A program made the position numbers and the translations under genes. From NCBI GenBank assembly GCA_034766995.1, contig CM068316.1, positions 21,762,090 through 21,826,089 on the forward strand: a DNA stretch of 64,000 nt, written 5' to 3'. The notes beneath the pieces are model-generated. The model made no database searches. It was not told where the DNA came from and saw only the letters and a program-made list of their open reading frames with translations. Origin of the DNA: Acanthacorydalis orientalis. Lineage: Eukaryota > Arthropoda > Insecta > Megaloptera > Corydalidae. Position 1 is the stretch's first letter, and the number at the start of each line of letters is the position of its first letter. This document shows positions 1-13,412 of the stretch, one piece after another.

Positions 1-464
1 TATATAAAACTTCATGCACGCTGAGACACACTCATACACACAATCTACAAACACCAGATACTAGTAAAGGAAATTAGTAATTCAGGTACAGGATTCATAT
101 GGGCTAGTATTAGATGGAAGTGCAGATCTGTGTATGTATGCATGTATGATAAGTACTATAAACTTCATTCACAACATTAAAATTTAGTTCATTATTAATG
201 AATCTGGAAATTAATTTTTAGGTACTGCAACAATCAAATAAAAACCAGACTATTTAAATCATTATGTATAATTTGTGAAAAATATTTTTCTCTAGTTGCA
301 AAAAAGTTCAATCTTACCTAAATAAGTTACTGTAGTCTATAGATTATTTACACCTGTAATAATACACACAAGTTTTGATACTAAAACAGGTGTTAAAATG
401 TTTTCAAAAACTTCTTATATTCTTATAATTAATAAAGGTGTATACAATAAATGTTCATACATCT

Positions 465-472
<8 letters not shown>

Positions 473-553
<81 letters not shown>
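473..553. repeat. (TA)n microsatellite
   Basis: About 80 bp of uninterrupted alternating T and A, preceded by ACAT units. Confidence 0.95.
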
Positions 554-556
<3 letters not shown>

Positions 557-900
557 TCTTATAGTCTACTAACATATAAACAACAGACAAATATCTAATA
601 AAAATAAAGTCTTTCAGATTCTATAAATAACAACTAATTTTTCTAAGATACGTTTCGTTTTATACCTACTTATTTATGTATTTACATCATTTTACAGAAC
701 TAAACTTGTAACTCTACACCTTAATCAATGAAGTTTCTGTGCTTTACATACTTATAAAAATATAAACTAGTATTACAAAACATCTTACAAAGTCAATGAT
801 TTTTAATGTGGTTTCAAAGTTTCAATTGCATTCAGTGAAATAAATATTCAAAGATATTTTGATAATTAATTTAACAAAAATTAACAATTTATTATAAAGA

Positions 901-932
<32 letters not shown>

Positions 933-1665
933 TTTTTTACTTATGTGAAATAAAAAATGTATAACTGTATGGAAGAGGGTCTATTAATCAATTAAAAGTT
1001 GAAAAATCAGAAAAAGTAATTATTTTTTATTTAACAACGATATATTGTGCCTCGCCAAATCTGATGCAAACATTTTAATATTCCATCTACTTCCATTCAT
1101 TAGTAATTAGCGTTTATAAAATTCTTCAATATTAATTATATTAAAGTACTTTAAATTTGTTAGAAATATTTAATAGTTATTAAAAAGTTCATTCAGATGC
1201 ACAAATAGTTATATTCAAATAAAAAAATTGAAGCACTGTCTTTGAAAATGTATCTTAATTAATGTAAAGTAATAAAATGGAACTCTTTTAAGTCAATAAA
1301 ACAAGCAACATTTATGAAAAATTATTAATCAGGTATTGTATCACATGTTAAAAAATTAACACAGTTATTACAAAAAGACTTGCACAATTGCCAAATTTAT
1401 GGTTGACAATCAAATACATAAACAGAGAATTTCAAAACTGAACATCTATATTGTTTTAAAAAAATGTTCATATATAGGTTTTAATATAGTAAAATATATT
1501 ATTTGGCACATTGGTTATTAGTTAATGATTTTTGTAAATCAAATATTTTTATTTGTAATCAAACAGTCAATCCAACTTACGTGTGTGATAGCTAATATAC
1601 ATATATTTATATTTTTCTCATCAAATGTAATTAATTACAAATGAGTGTGTGTTGCATGTGGATAT

Positions 1666-1696
<31 letters not shown>

Positions 1697-4401
1697 GATA
1701 AAAAGATAAACACATATAGAAATATAAATAGATACACGTACAAATATACAATAAACAAACATATATGAAACCTTATAAACATACTTCAAATCTTTTATCA
1801 ATATAATACATATGCTCAAGCATATTTAACTATATTGATTATATATGTTAGATTTTTTTTTAGTTTTCAGCTTTATCTTAAATAACATTTCAATATTAAA
1901 AAAAGTATAATAAAAAATATTCAAAGTAATCATTTAATACTAAACTAAAATAAATGTGATAAATCATAGTACATATAAAAAATAAACAAAAACAACACTT
2001 TTCTATACAATACATTAATCAGTCTTTCTATCTACTTGAATGGATACTCAAAAAGATATCCTAGAAAATGTGTGATTTGGTTAGTACATTAATTGATTCT
2101 TTTTTTTAAAAATCTAAAAGCAGATGCTTACAGATTTAATATCAGAAAGGTATTAGTAACAATATAACTACAAATACAGGTCAACAAGTATTAAACTAAT
2201 TGCACCACTAACTTTTAAAGTAATTTATAAAAAAACAGCTGTAAATATAAAAAAATGAAATATAAAACTATTTTGTAAAAATACCAAATAAAAAATATAT
2301 AATAAACATACTTTTATGGTTACAGTATTCAAGTACAGTATGTATCAGTGTGTGTATACGTGTATGTATGTATGTGCCTGTCCGTCCATGCATACATATG
2401 TGTGTGTGCATGCATGTGTGTGTATATATATATATATATATTATATAAATTATAAAACAGATTCAATTCATTTATTAAGAACGACTGTACTGAAAACTGA
2501 CTATAAAGGTCATATAAAAGTAACAAACCTACAATACAAAAATAAATAATATATATGATGAAATAAATATCTGTTGGTTTTTCACATATTCATAAAATAA
2601 GAACTTTTCAAAATACATATATACAAACAATACATCAACATATAGGAAAAATTAATTGCAAATGAAATTTAACCAGCTGTCCTACTTATAAATGAAAATA
2701 ACATATGTACATCTTTTCAGTGAAATAGTTCTAAAGTATGTCTATTTTACTAGTTGCTATTTTAACAAGTAAGTTATAAAAATACAATAAATAAAATTAA
2801 AATATGTGCAGGATAGAGTACCAAATTATGTTTTTATATTATCTGTAGATATATTTGATTGCAATATGAGAACCACTGCTTATATATGCACACTGTTTCT
2901 TTTGAACAGTTTATTAAACATAAAGGCAAGTTATAAGAAAATCATAATTTTATATTATTTGTGTAAAGAGAATACATGCAAACATTTTTAATCTTCAATG
3001 TAAAGTAAATTTCACTTTCAACTATAAGGCCATACAAACAATTTTAAATCATAAAGTAATATTATTTTTAAGAAGTTTTGTAAGTTTCTCAATGCTAATT
3101 TATCTTTTTCACATCTGCTGTAATTAACCCAATCAGTGCATACTAGCAGAGATAAAAAACAATAGCTCAATGGGAGATAATTTCAAAGATAGTTTCAACA
3201 TGTAACATTTTTATTATCTTATTATTAAAAATAACTATAAAAATAATTAATATTATCCAAAATCCCTTTAAAGTATTTTATATGTTTTCCACATTAAAAT
3301 AAAGATAGTAACCTAAATAGTTACGATTATAAAATACAGTCACGTTACTCATAATGATTAACACAAATCATATGCAACACTGATGGTATGACTTTTTAAA
3401 ACTATATAGATGCATGATATATCAACTGAATAAATTTTTTTTTAGAAAAAATCAATTCAAATCCTTATTTTCTTCTTATTATACTCTAATATATATTTTT
3501 ACTAAGAAATTATAAAAAAAATATCATTTTAAAAAGACAATACAACTCATATAAAAGCAAGAAAAATATAAATTGAAAATTAAACAAACAATTCGTTAAT
3601 TAGTAAAATATCTTAAATTGCTAATCTGATTTTCTTATGTAAGAATTTAAAAAATCTGAAGTGGATATTGAAATTAATAATATATTGTTTTAGTTAGTAA
3701 GTTATATAAAGCTCCTAAAAATAAACAGATTATAATGAATTTTATTTGAAATGCATAATTTTGAAGAAAATAATATAGCCTTTATTTTTAAAGTTTTAAT
3801 TTTTTTCTTACTTATTACTTAATTTACCATACAAGGTTACAAAAAAAACTTTATACCTTTATGTGTATTATATACATATTTATATTACATAATGCATACA
3901 CTACATATTATTATCAATCATAATTTACCCAAAAAATTCTCTACTAACAACCTATGGATAAAAAATTATTACTTATACCCACTATTTTTTTCTATAAATT
4001 TTACTTCTTCTGATATACTGAATTAAGATCAGTTAATTACAATACAACATTGAATTTAAAACGCTTTACATTTACAATATAACAATTTTTCGAGTCCAAA
4101 AATCAAATAATAATGCATAAGTCTGTTATTTATTTTTTAAACAAAATTATTTGAAAATTAAATTTCAATATCTATATTTGAATGACTGACAAAACATATG
4201 TCTTTATCATCAACTGTCAATGGAGATGAAATTTTACAAGAGCAATATTGATATATATCAATAAAAGAATTAATTCCGAAATACTTAATGCTTTAATAAA
4301 AAAAAAATAAAAAAAAGGTTTTTCTAATTTGAGGTTCCTATGAGTATTTATAGTTGAATACATGCACACAAATACATACATGTACACATACATATATACA
4401 A

Positions 4402-4409
<8 letters not shown>

Positions 4410-4481
<72 letters not shown>

Positions 4482-4536
4482 TATATATATGATATATATA
4501 TATATGATATATATATATATATAATATATATATATA

Positions 4537-4606
<70 letters not shown>
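4410..4606. repeat. Compound (TA)n/(CA)n microsatellite
   Basis: About 200 bp of TA repeat broken by a few GATATA and ATAATA interruptions and bounded on both sides by CA repeats. It explains the Ile/Tyr-rich open frames on both strands. Confidence 0.95.
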
Positions 4607-4610
<4 letters not shown>

Positions 4611-5525
4611 CACACACACACATATGAATTCATTTTTTCATTTTTATATGAAAGGAAGGAAGAAAATGTCTTACAAAATGATGGAAGACACATATTTGTG
4701 ATAAGTAAAAAAGATAGGGTAATAAACATTTAGCACTTAAAATATCCTACAAACCAAACTGTTTTTATGTATTCAATCTGTTTTCATGTTTTCATTATAA
4801 TTCGATAATTGGAAATTTATAATTATTTACACATATTGTTCATTGCCATAAATTTTAATTACTAACTTTCAGCAATATAATTAACTTCACTTGACTGTTA
4901 TTTATATTCTGACAATATTTTCACTATGAAAATGCCATCTAAGCATATAATAAAAGTGAATTTATTTTTTTTACAATTAAATATGTTCAAATAATCAAAA
5001 AAGAAAATAATAAATTGTTGTATAGTATTGGTGTGGTTTGTTTTCAAGTTATTAACTTTATTTGCAAGCTATTTTATAAGACAATTGCATAATTTGATTA
5101 AGTATAATTATCCCTATTTCTCAGAAAAAATTAAAACAATTACAATTAAGCTTATGTTTTTAAAAAAATAGTAATTTTATATGTTAAATATAAAAAGAGA
5201 TAATTAAAGCATTATTTTAATTCCTGTTAATTAGGTACAATTAAAAAGTATTTCGTAATGTACAAAATCAAGTAAAAATCATCTTATTCATTTAAAAATA
5301 ATTAAATTACCGGTTTTAAAAATATTGTGATAAACATTATGAGATTTACATTTGTAACATGAAAATAGATATGTGAAATACAAACAAATGTGTATATGAA
5401 TATATAAAAAAATATACAAATTTACAAATTTACATATTGTATGTGTGAGTTCATGAAATGCACACGTACGTACGTACATACATTCGTACACACACACACA
5501 TTATATATATATATATATATATATA

Positions 5526-5698
5526 GGCTTCCACATAAAAGTATTTAAAAAAAAGCAAAAATTAAATAAAAACATGTTTTTTTATTTTGTATTTTAATTC
5601 AATTGTATTTTAGTATTGAATTCAACTGAAATGCTAAATAAAAAAAAACATGATTATTTTTAATTTTTGTGATTTTTTAATAATTTCAAGTGGAAACC
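5526..5698. mobile_element. Miniature inverted-repeat element, TA target
   Basis: A 173-bp AT-rich segment whose ends are inverted: GGCTTCCAC at the left and GTGGAAACC at the right (one mismatch), followed inside by loosely matching AT-rich sequence. TA flanks both ends, as expected for a Tc1/mariner-type target duplication. A second inverted pair around AAAACATG lies inside. There is no coding capacity. The terminal match is short, so the call is tentative. Confidence 0.5.
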
Positions 5699-6021
5699 TA
5701 CATTGAATCACCTATATATATAAACATACACACACACAGGAAAATAAAATGTTATTTTTATATAATATATAAATTTAATATGTATATATGCAATCACACA
5801 CGTGTTTTTTTTCTAAGTAAATAAAAAATTACATGAAAAACTTAAAAAAAATTGTTTGCATTACATATTAATAAGAATATTAAACACTGACACAATTAAT
5901 GAATTATCTGTACACCACACTGTCACAGATATCATGTGCAGGTACAACAGTAACTCCAAAATATACTGTTGTGAAGTCATCACAAAAAGATTGGTTCATT
6001 ACAGATAATCCGCACACATAC

Positions 6022-9000
6022 CTACACATTGAGCGATGAGTCTCTTACAAGAGGAGTAGTTGGACATGATGATGGAGGTTCAATACGCTGACAAGTTACT
6101 GAAGCAGGAAATCGACTCTGCAATGCAACACGTTCCATCACGCAAGATGCTGAAAGACGAGCTTCAGCATCATGATCCCAACATTCTTCCATTGTGTCAC
6201 ATAACACTGAAAGACCCTATAATAAACAATTTTAAATTGAAATACTTCTATATTGATACAAACATTTGAAAATAAATCCATATACATACTGATAATATAA
6301 ATACAAATAGTTACATATTCTATTAATCCAATCAATGAGTACAAAAATAACAAGAATAATTGGTGATGTGATACATTTTTTTACTTCTAAAACTATAAAA
6401 ATCAGTAATATGCCAAATTAGTTCATAGTATTTGCTATAATGTTTCTCACTTTAAAAACAAAGATTATAAACCTATGGATTTAAGATTATAATATAAAAA
6501 ATGCATGTAATTAATTACAAAATAGTTCATATAAAATACGTATTGTATGACACACTAATAGGGTTTACATACTTAACAACATAAAAAACTTTACTTTATT
6601 AAATATTCAATATATTTATTACATAATAAAATTCAACAATCAAGATTAAAACAATATGTTTATTTTATATGATTCAGTTATACCGTATTTATTGGATTAA
6701 GGTAATAAATAATTAAATAAAATATTTAAATACCAAATATCAAGTATATAACAAATTGATTTTGTATTACTACTCAATTAAAAATATGTAAATCCACTTA
6801 CTGCATGTTGACGCCACTCTTCTTTAATAGTAGGGCGTACTTTACGTTGAACAACGGCTTCTTGCATATCTTCAAGAGTAGGATGTTGACCGACTTCTTC
6901 TTCAAGTGGGAGTCGATATTCTGAGGGAATTGTTGAACCTAAACTACATCTTGAAGCTAATTCCCATAAAACAAGTCCGCATGCATACATATCAATACGT
7001 AGGAAGGAATCGCGCATGAAATTAATAGCCCCTTCAAGTACCTCAGGTGCCATATAACGCCGCGTTCCCACCTTAAAAATCAAATATAAAAACATTTGTC
7101 TCATATACAGAGTATAATTGAAGCAATTTTATAAGTATTTAAAGGGAAAATATATTTATATACATTAAGCTTACTTGTCCATGTGTATCTCCACATGATT
7201 GTCCTGGTTGAAATATTAAAGCAAGTCCAAAATCTGCAATACAAGCTGACATATCAGCTTTAAGTAATACATTTTTACTTTTAAAATCTCTGTGCGCAAT
7301 AGCTGGTTTGTATCCTTGTGTTTTAGTAGAAGGAATTTCTTCATGTATGTGCATTAATCCTCTAAAACAATAAATGTTAATGTTAATTAAAACCTGTTAA
7401 CTTAGTAAGAGTTTAAAACGATTTTTTTTGTTTATATATAATGCTTCACAAAAATGATTGAACATCTAAAATTATTTTTTCTAATTTCTATTTATTAACA
7501 AAACATTTGCCAACAGGAAAGGATGAACAATTTTTTTTAATTAATATGTTCAAATAGAGTATATTAAATTAAAATAATTCATACTCTTAATTAATTTAAA
7601 TTATAATAGAAAACAATTATTGAAAAAAGTTAATAACAAAATATATCTCACAAAAATGATCACACATTTGCTGAACAAAAACAAAATACCAGCATAAAAT
7701 TATATATCTGATCCCTCATAGGATAATATTAAGTATCAATGATGGTCTGAAGTCTTCTAGACATTGAAAAAGCATGATTATTCAAAGTTCCAATCCAATT
7801 TTGAACCACTCTTCTTGTAATTTCTTAAGTTATGTTTTCAGACATAGTATATTGATGAACTACTTTTTCTAATTCGCATCTCGGATTATCAAATTGGTTT
7901 ATGTCTGAAGACTATGGAGGTATTTTTAGTTGATTCTATTTATTATACAGCAACCACAATATAATATTATATATTTGGAGTAATTTATCACTATTCTATA
8001 TCATGTAAAATGTTATTTAGCAGACATGTTAAATAACATCATATGTTAATCTAGGCATATAATCATGATATTAATGCTTACTTATTATGTTATTATAATA
8101 TATAAGATATAGAATAGAGTTGGATATCTTGTAAAAGAATATAATTTTCTTGCAAAAGCACACTTTTCCACATTTCATTTATTTATCATTTAAAATTAAG
8201 GTTTATTGGTACTAACTGATTGTTCTACTTAAATATAATGACCCAATTCCATTAATGATCATACATCCAATGATACAGAACCAGTTTTATAAATGAATTA
8301 TACACTCACTCATAATAATCATAAAAATTATCAAAGATCAACTAATTTCATCTATGAATATAATAGAACTATAGAACTAAATATGTTGGACATTATCCAA
8401 AGTTAAATATGTGAGAATATAAAAAGGGCAAATAATGCCTTTTTGCATAAAATATAAAGTTCATCTCTGTTTATATAAGAATTTTAACAGTATTCACAAA
8501 TGAATTTTTCACTTTCTTCAAAAGGACTTTTTTTAATCAAAAATATTCAATATTTGATACTGATCATTTCTGAATATTGCTTATTGCATTTCGATAGTGA
8601 TGCCATCATCCTTAGGCTGCTAAGATACAGAAACATCTAATAACAAATTTTCTATATCTTGAGCCTCTGAGGTTGATAGTAGCACAATAGAAATGTGTAT
8701 AAGTAATAATGAAAAATTATCAATAATCAGTTATTAAACATTTTTAAGCAGAAAAATATTTATCATTTAAAGTAAGTAAACAATTAATTTTTGAAAGTAA
8801 ATTTCATCAGTACAAAAATTATTTTATTGAATTTCATTATAAATAAAAAAAATACATGCAAATGTATTAAACAAAATTAAAATATTTTTTAAAAACGCTA
8901 GTTTTCTTATCCTTTTTTAAAAACACTAGTAGTTTTCTATTCCTCGAAAATGTCCCAAATCAATCAATTTTTATTTACCTTTAATGAATGATAACCTGAA

Positions 9001-12000
9001 AGTTAAAGTTATGCAAAAGAATTACAAGCCCTATAACTCTTGCCAAAATATTAGAACTGAAATGTTAGAACAAAAAACCATTTCAAGACAACAATGACTG
9101 TATAAAACATTAGTGGCTCAACTGCTTTGAAAACAACTGATTTACGCAGCTGTAAGAAATGTCAACACAGTCATACACCTTATAGCCATATGATTAAAAA
9201 TGAAATCAAACATTTTTATGCAAAATATTAAATATATGGTAATACGATTTTTTTTTATAGTTCTAGCATAAATCTTTAAGTTATTATCTTTGTTTTAAAG
9301 CAGAAAATATTTAAACATTAAATATTTTAAAGTGATTTAGAATATTACTGGCTTTCTAGTTATTTATAATAATAAAAAAATCTTATACTGAAACCATCTT
9401 TAGAACTGAATTGCACAAAATAATTATTTTATATCAGTACTAGTGTGAATTTTTGGATTAACAAATCAATAATAATTAATTTGAACATAAATTATAATTA
9501 AAAATAACTTCAAAAAACATAACATACCTAGCCATAGATTCTGCAATTCGACATAACTGAAACCAAGATAAGACATTGGCTTTTAAATAATCACATAGAG
9601 AACCACGTTCATGATATGCTGTAATGAGCCAAAATTCTGCTTGTAAATTTTCACCTCGTTTCTCTACACCTATAAATTGTAAAATGTCTAGATGAGACAT
9701 ATGTGGTAATTTATAAATTTCTTGTTCAGACAACCATGATTGTTTATCCTGTAAAATAAAAAAAGTACATATTTTAAATACACATCTAAAAAAATACAAA
9801 TTGTTACTACTTCCATTTTAAATATTGTTTTATAAAAATAATTAGAAGGGATTCACATTCTATATTTGTAATTTTTAAGAATATTATGATATAAATACTA
9901 TGTACAGTGCTTATAAACACTTTATAGTAATATCATTGTCTTCACAGTAAACAAGAACAATTTACATTAAATGTTCATTTCATCAAGTTTGATGATATTT
10001 TTTTTAAAAAAAATGTGCTAAAAACCTCACTTAAAAATATGTATTATGTGAATGTCTATATACACGCACGCACAGTAACAAATTTAAATAAATAAGAGTT
10101 AGTAATGTTATATATACCTGTATGGGGAATATTTTCACAGCTACTTCCTCTGTTTTATATTGTGCTTTCCATACTGCTCCAAAACGACCCCTAGCTTTGA
10201 TTTCAAGAAGTTGTATAGGACGTAATCCTACACGAGATGAAGGAGGAGCTTGTGGAAGTGCATCCATCGTTGGTAACTGATAATAGTTATTAAAATTATT
10301 GACTTACTATGCTTTGATTTACTAAAAATAAATTATTCTAACAAAAAAATACAGTATTGAAATGTTATATAGTAAAGTTACCATTAAAATGCATGGGTAT
10401 TTATTTAAATGAATGAATGAAATCTATCTTAGCTCAAAACTAATTGTTTAAATGTTAATGATATATTTTTATTAAATAAAAATATAAAAAAATAATTTTC
10501 AATAAAATATAAATATTTCATATGATAATTGAATCATAAAACATTCAATTATTGATATAAACAATATTTACAAGTATTTCCATGTATTCTTTTTTCAAAT
10601 CAAATAACTATTAACAAAAAGTTTATTACAAAAAAAAACATTAAGATATACTAATGAGAAAATATATAAATTATTTTCTACCTTTCTAAATTTACATAAA
10701 TTTTATTACTAAACTCCTAATTAAAAATAATACTACATAAAAATACATTTTGCATATATTACTTAAAATACTTAATTCAATATAAACTGTAACTTGATGA
10801 CTAGTAATTTAAAAATACCTCATTGAATAGTGGCAACTTATTCTTACAATAAAGTCGAAATCCTATACCACAAATAGTTGATATCAATATAATAATAACT
10901 ACTAAAATAACAGTTGTTTGATGTTCCTCTTCCTGATGTGTTAAAGCTACAAAAAAATTAACATTATATATTAGATTTTACAAATTTTACATAACTGAAG
11001 AAAAATAATACTACCAGGTATTTTAGGTGGTTCTGTGGGAGTCGGATCCCAAGTAAAATTTTGATTACACATATCACCCTCACAGCAACAAAATAGCATA
11101 TCTTTTTTTGGAATAGGTGCTTTTTCAACACATTCACTTTTATTGAAACATTCGTTACTATTTATAAAACATCCCTAAAAATTGTAATGAAATATTGCAA
11201 TACAGTTGTACTTACTACTAAACATAAAACATACACTGGCCAAGAAAAGCATTAGGACAGTTCAGATTTTCAGAAATAAATGTTTCTAACTTCGGTAACC
11301 AGAAATAATTTGTCTTTATGTTCTTGTATTTATTATTATTTGATAACATAAAAAATATTAACAATTTTACTTTGATAAAGTATCTTCATTGTCAAAAATA
11401 CTTCATTTTTTCTATGCAAAAATCTTACCGCAACTCTTATTTCTTATTGGTAATTTTTACTATGATACAGTACTCAACCCTGAAATGGCTTTCATAAACA
11501 GAAGAATTTCCGATATATCATATTATGTTTAATTCTGATGGAGTAATAGTTGTATAATAAAATTTTCTTAAAAAAACATTAATTACTCATTATTTAACAA
11601 TTAAATTACTTAACATGACAGGAAAACCTAAAAGAGGGCAGTGTCTGAAAGAAAACTCATTTTATATTTGCGTTCCAGAGGGGAATCACTTCTAGCTACT
11701 AAAAAATTTATCAATAAAATTATATTTACAGTTTGAAACATAATCAACTGACTTAAGGGAGAGAAAATTTACAAAAAGTAGTCACCAAAAAATCCTTTCT
11801 CTTAAAGAACAAGAAATTGTAGTCAAACTCATTAATCAAGATTTAAAACCGAATTAATCAGATAAAGTGGTACAGTTAAAAGAAAAAATCTGACAAAGAT
11901 ATTACTTCTATAACAGCACAAAATATTCTTCATGAAACTGATCATAATTCTAAAGTCTCCAGAAAAAGCCATACATATGTAAAGTGAATCAGCATAAGAG

Positions 12001-13370
12001 AATGAATTTTGCTAAAAAAACATTTGAACGAAAATACTAACTATAAAATAATATTTTCAGATGAAAGTAAATTCAATACTTTTCATTGTACCGGGTGAAT
12101 ATCAGTGTGGCGAAATCCGAACAGTGAATTACACAAAGAGAATTTATCACCTGCTGTTAAACATGGGAGTGATGGGATCTTAGTATAGAGTTGTATGATG
12201 GAATTTGTTGTTGGGAAATTGTATTTATTGACAGAATAATAGATAAAATAAGCTATATGAATAAAAGTGATGAAAAAATGGGTCTTGGAAATGATTTCTA
12301 TTTCCAGTAAGGTAACAATCCTATGCACACTACACACATAATGTAGAAGTTGATTTTATCTACTACTCCTCATATCATAAATATTTTCTCACAATCATAT
12401 GATATATATTCTATCAAGCATTTATGGAATATACTAGATAAAAAAATAAGAAATTACCACATTAATAATAAATTATAACTAAAAGAGGTGATTGCAAACG
12501 AATAGAAAAAAATAGGGCAGTAAGTATCGAAAAAAATATTTTTATAAATGTTAAACAGGCTAAATTAATACTAATGATTAAAAGAAAAAGATCGCCAATA
12601 CATTATTAACTTAATATTTTATTTATTAATTTAAAAATTAATTGTGGTAATATTTTTTCGGAGAAAAAAAGAAATTATTTTAGTAAAAGATTTTTTTTAA
12701 TTTACTGATTTAAAATTGTTATTTTTTAATGTTACCAAATATAGAATAAATACTGATAATTAAAACAAAAAAAAAACTATCAAATAAAATAATTCCAGAT
12801 ACCAAAGTTAAAAGCATTTATATCTGACAATCAATACTTTTTTCAGTCAGTTTAGAAAAAGACTAATTGATTAGTGTGAATTCTTAAAATACATAAAAAG
12901 CATTAACAGGTAAACATTTTATTTAAACACCTAGAACTAAACACACCTTTAACTTTATTGTCATCTTTCCAGTAGGGTCTGCACGCCATAATACGAAACA
13001 ATGATATCTTTTTTCTGGCTCATTTGAAGAACATTCCTCTCGTTCATAGCATCCCTGTTCCCCACCTTGACCTCTGGATTCTGCACACATTGACTCGTTA
13101 TAATATTCGCAATGAGTTGTTTTAGAAACACTTCCACGTACTCCTGTAGAAGCAGCAATTGCAGCATAACTTGGAGGTAATACTGTAAGTGAACAATTGT
13201 AAAAAAAAACTATCATGGTAACAGCAAGTATTTTTTATGGGAGGTGAATTTATTTATAAATTGAAATTATTGTTACTAACAGTTTCCTATCCAGAGACAA
13301 AAATAATGTGACTATATCTTTCTCTTACTCGAAATACATATATACAATTTGCACGCACGAACATACACAC

Positions 13371-13412
<42 letters not shown>

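Larger units (their letters stand above)
1..5525. other. AT-rich gene-free stretch, possible 3' flank of the receptor gene
   Basis: No spliced gene or domain is recognisable on either strand. The open frames here are short or consist of Ile/Tyr runs translated from TA repeats. TA and CA/TA microsatellites interrupt unique AT-rich sequence. Part of the right end could be 3' UTR of the minus-strand receptor gene whose stop codon lies at 6022, but I see no decisive polyadenylation site. Confidence 0.6.

Noticed and set aside
4217..4733. Long overlapping open frames on both strands, up to 170 codons
   Set aside because: They are translations of a TA/CA microsatellite into Ile-Tyr and Thr-His runs; neither has a domain or splice context.
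8880..9240. Possible transposase N-terminal remnant in receptor intron ([12 protein letters not shown] reading near 9040)
   Set aside because: Only one short motif, no second block and no terminal repeats; too weak to list.
12083..12337. 84-codon minus-strand open frame
   Set aside because: It is antisense to the decayed Tc1 transposase at 11236-12530.
12961..13167. 68-codon minus-strand frame in the receptor ectodomain exon
   Set aside because: It is the wrong frame of a real exon; the Cys-rich frame gives the receptor domain and the correct splice phases.
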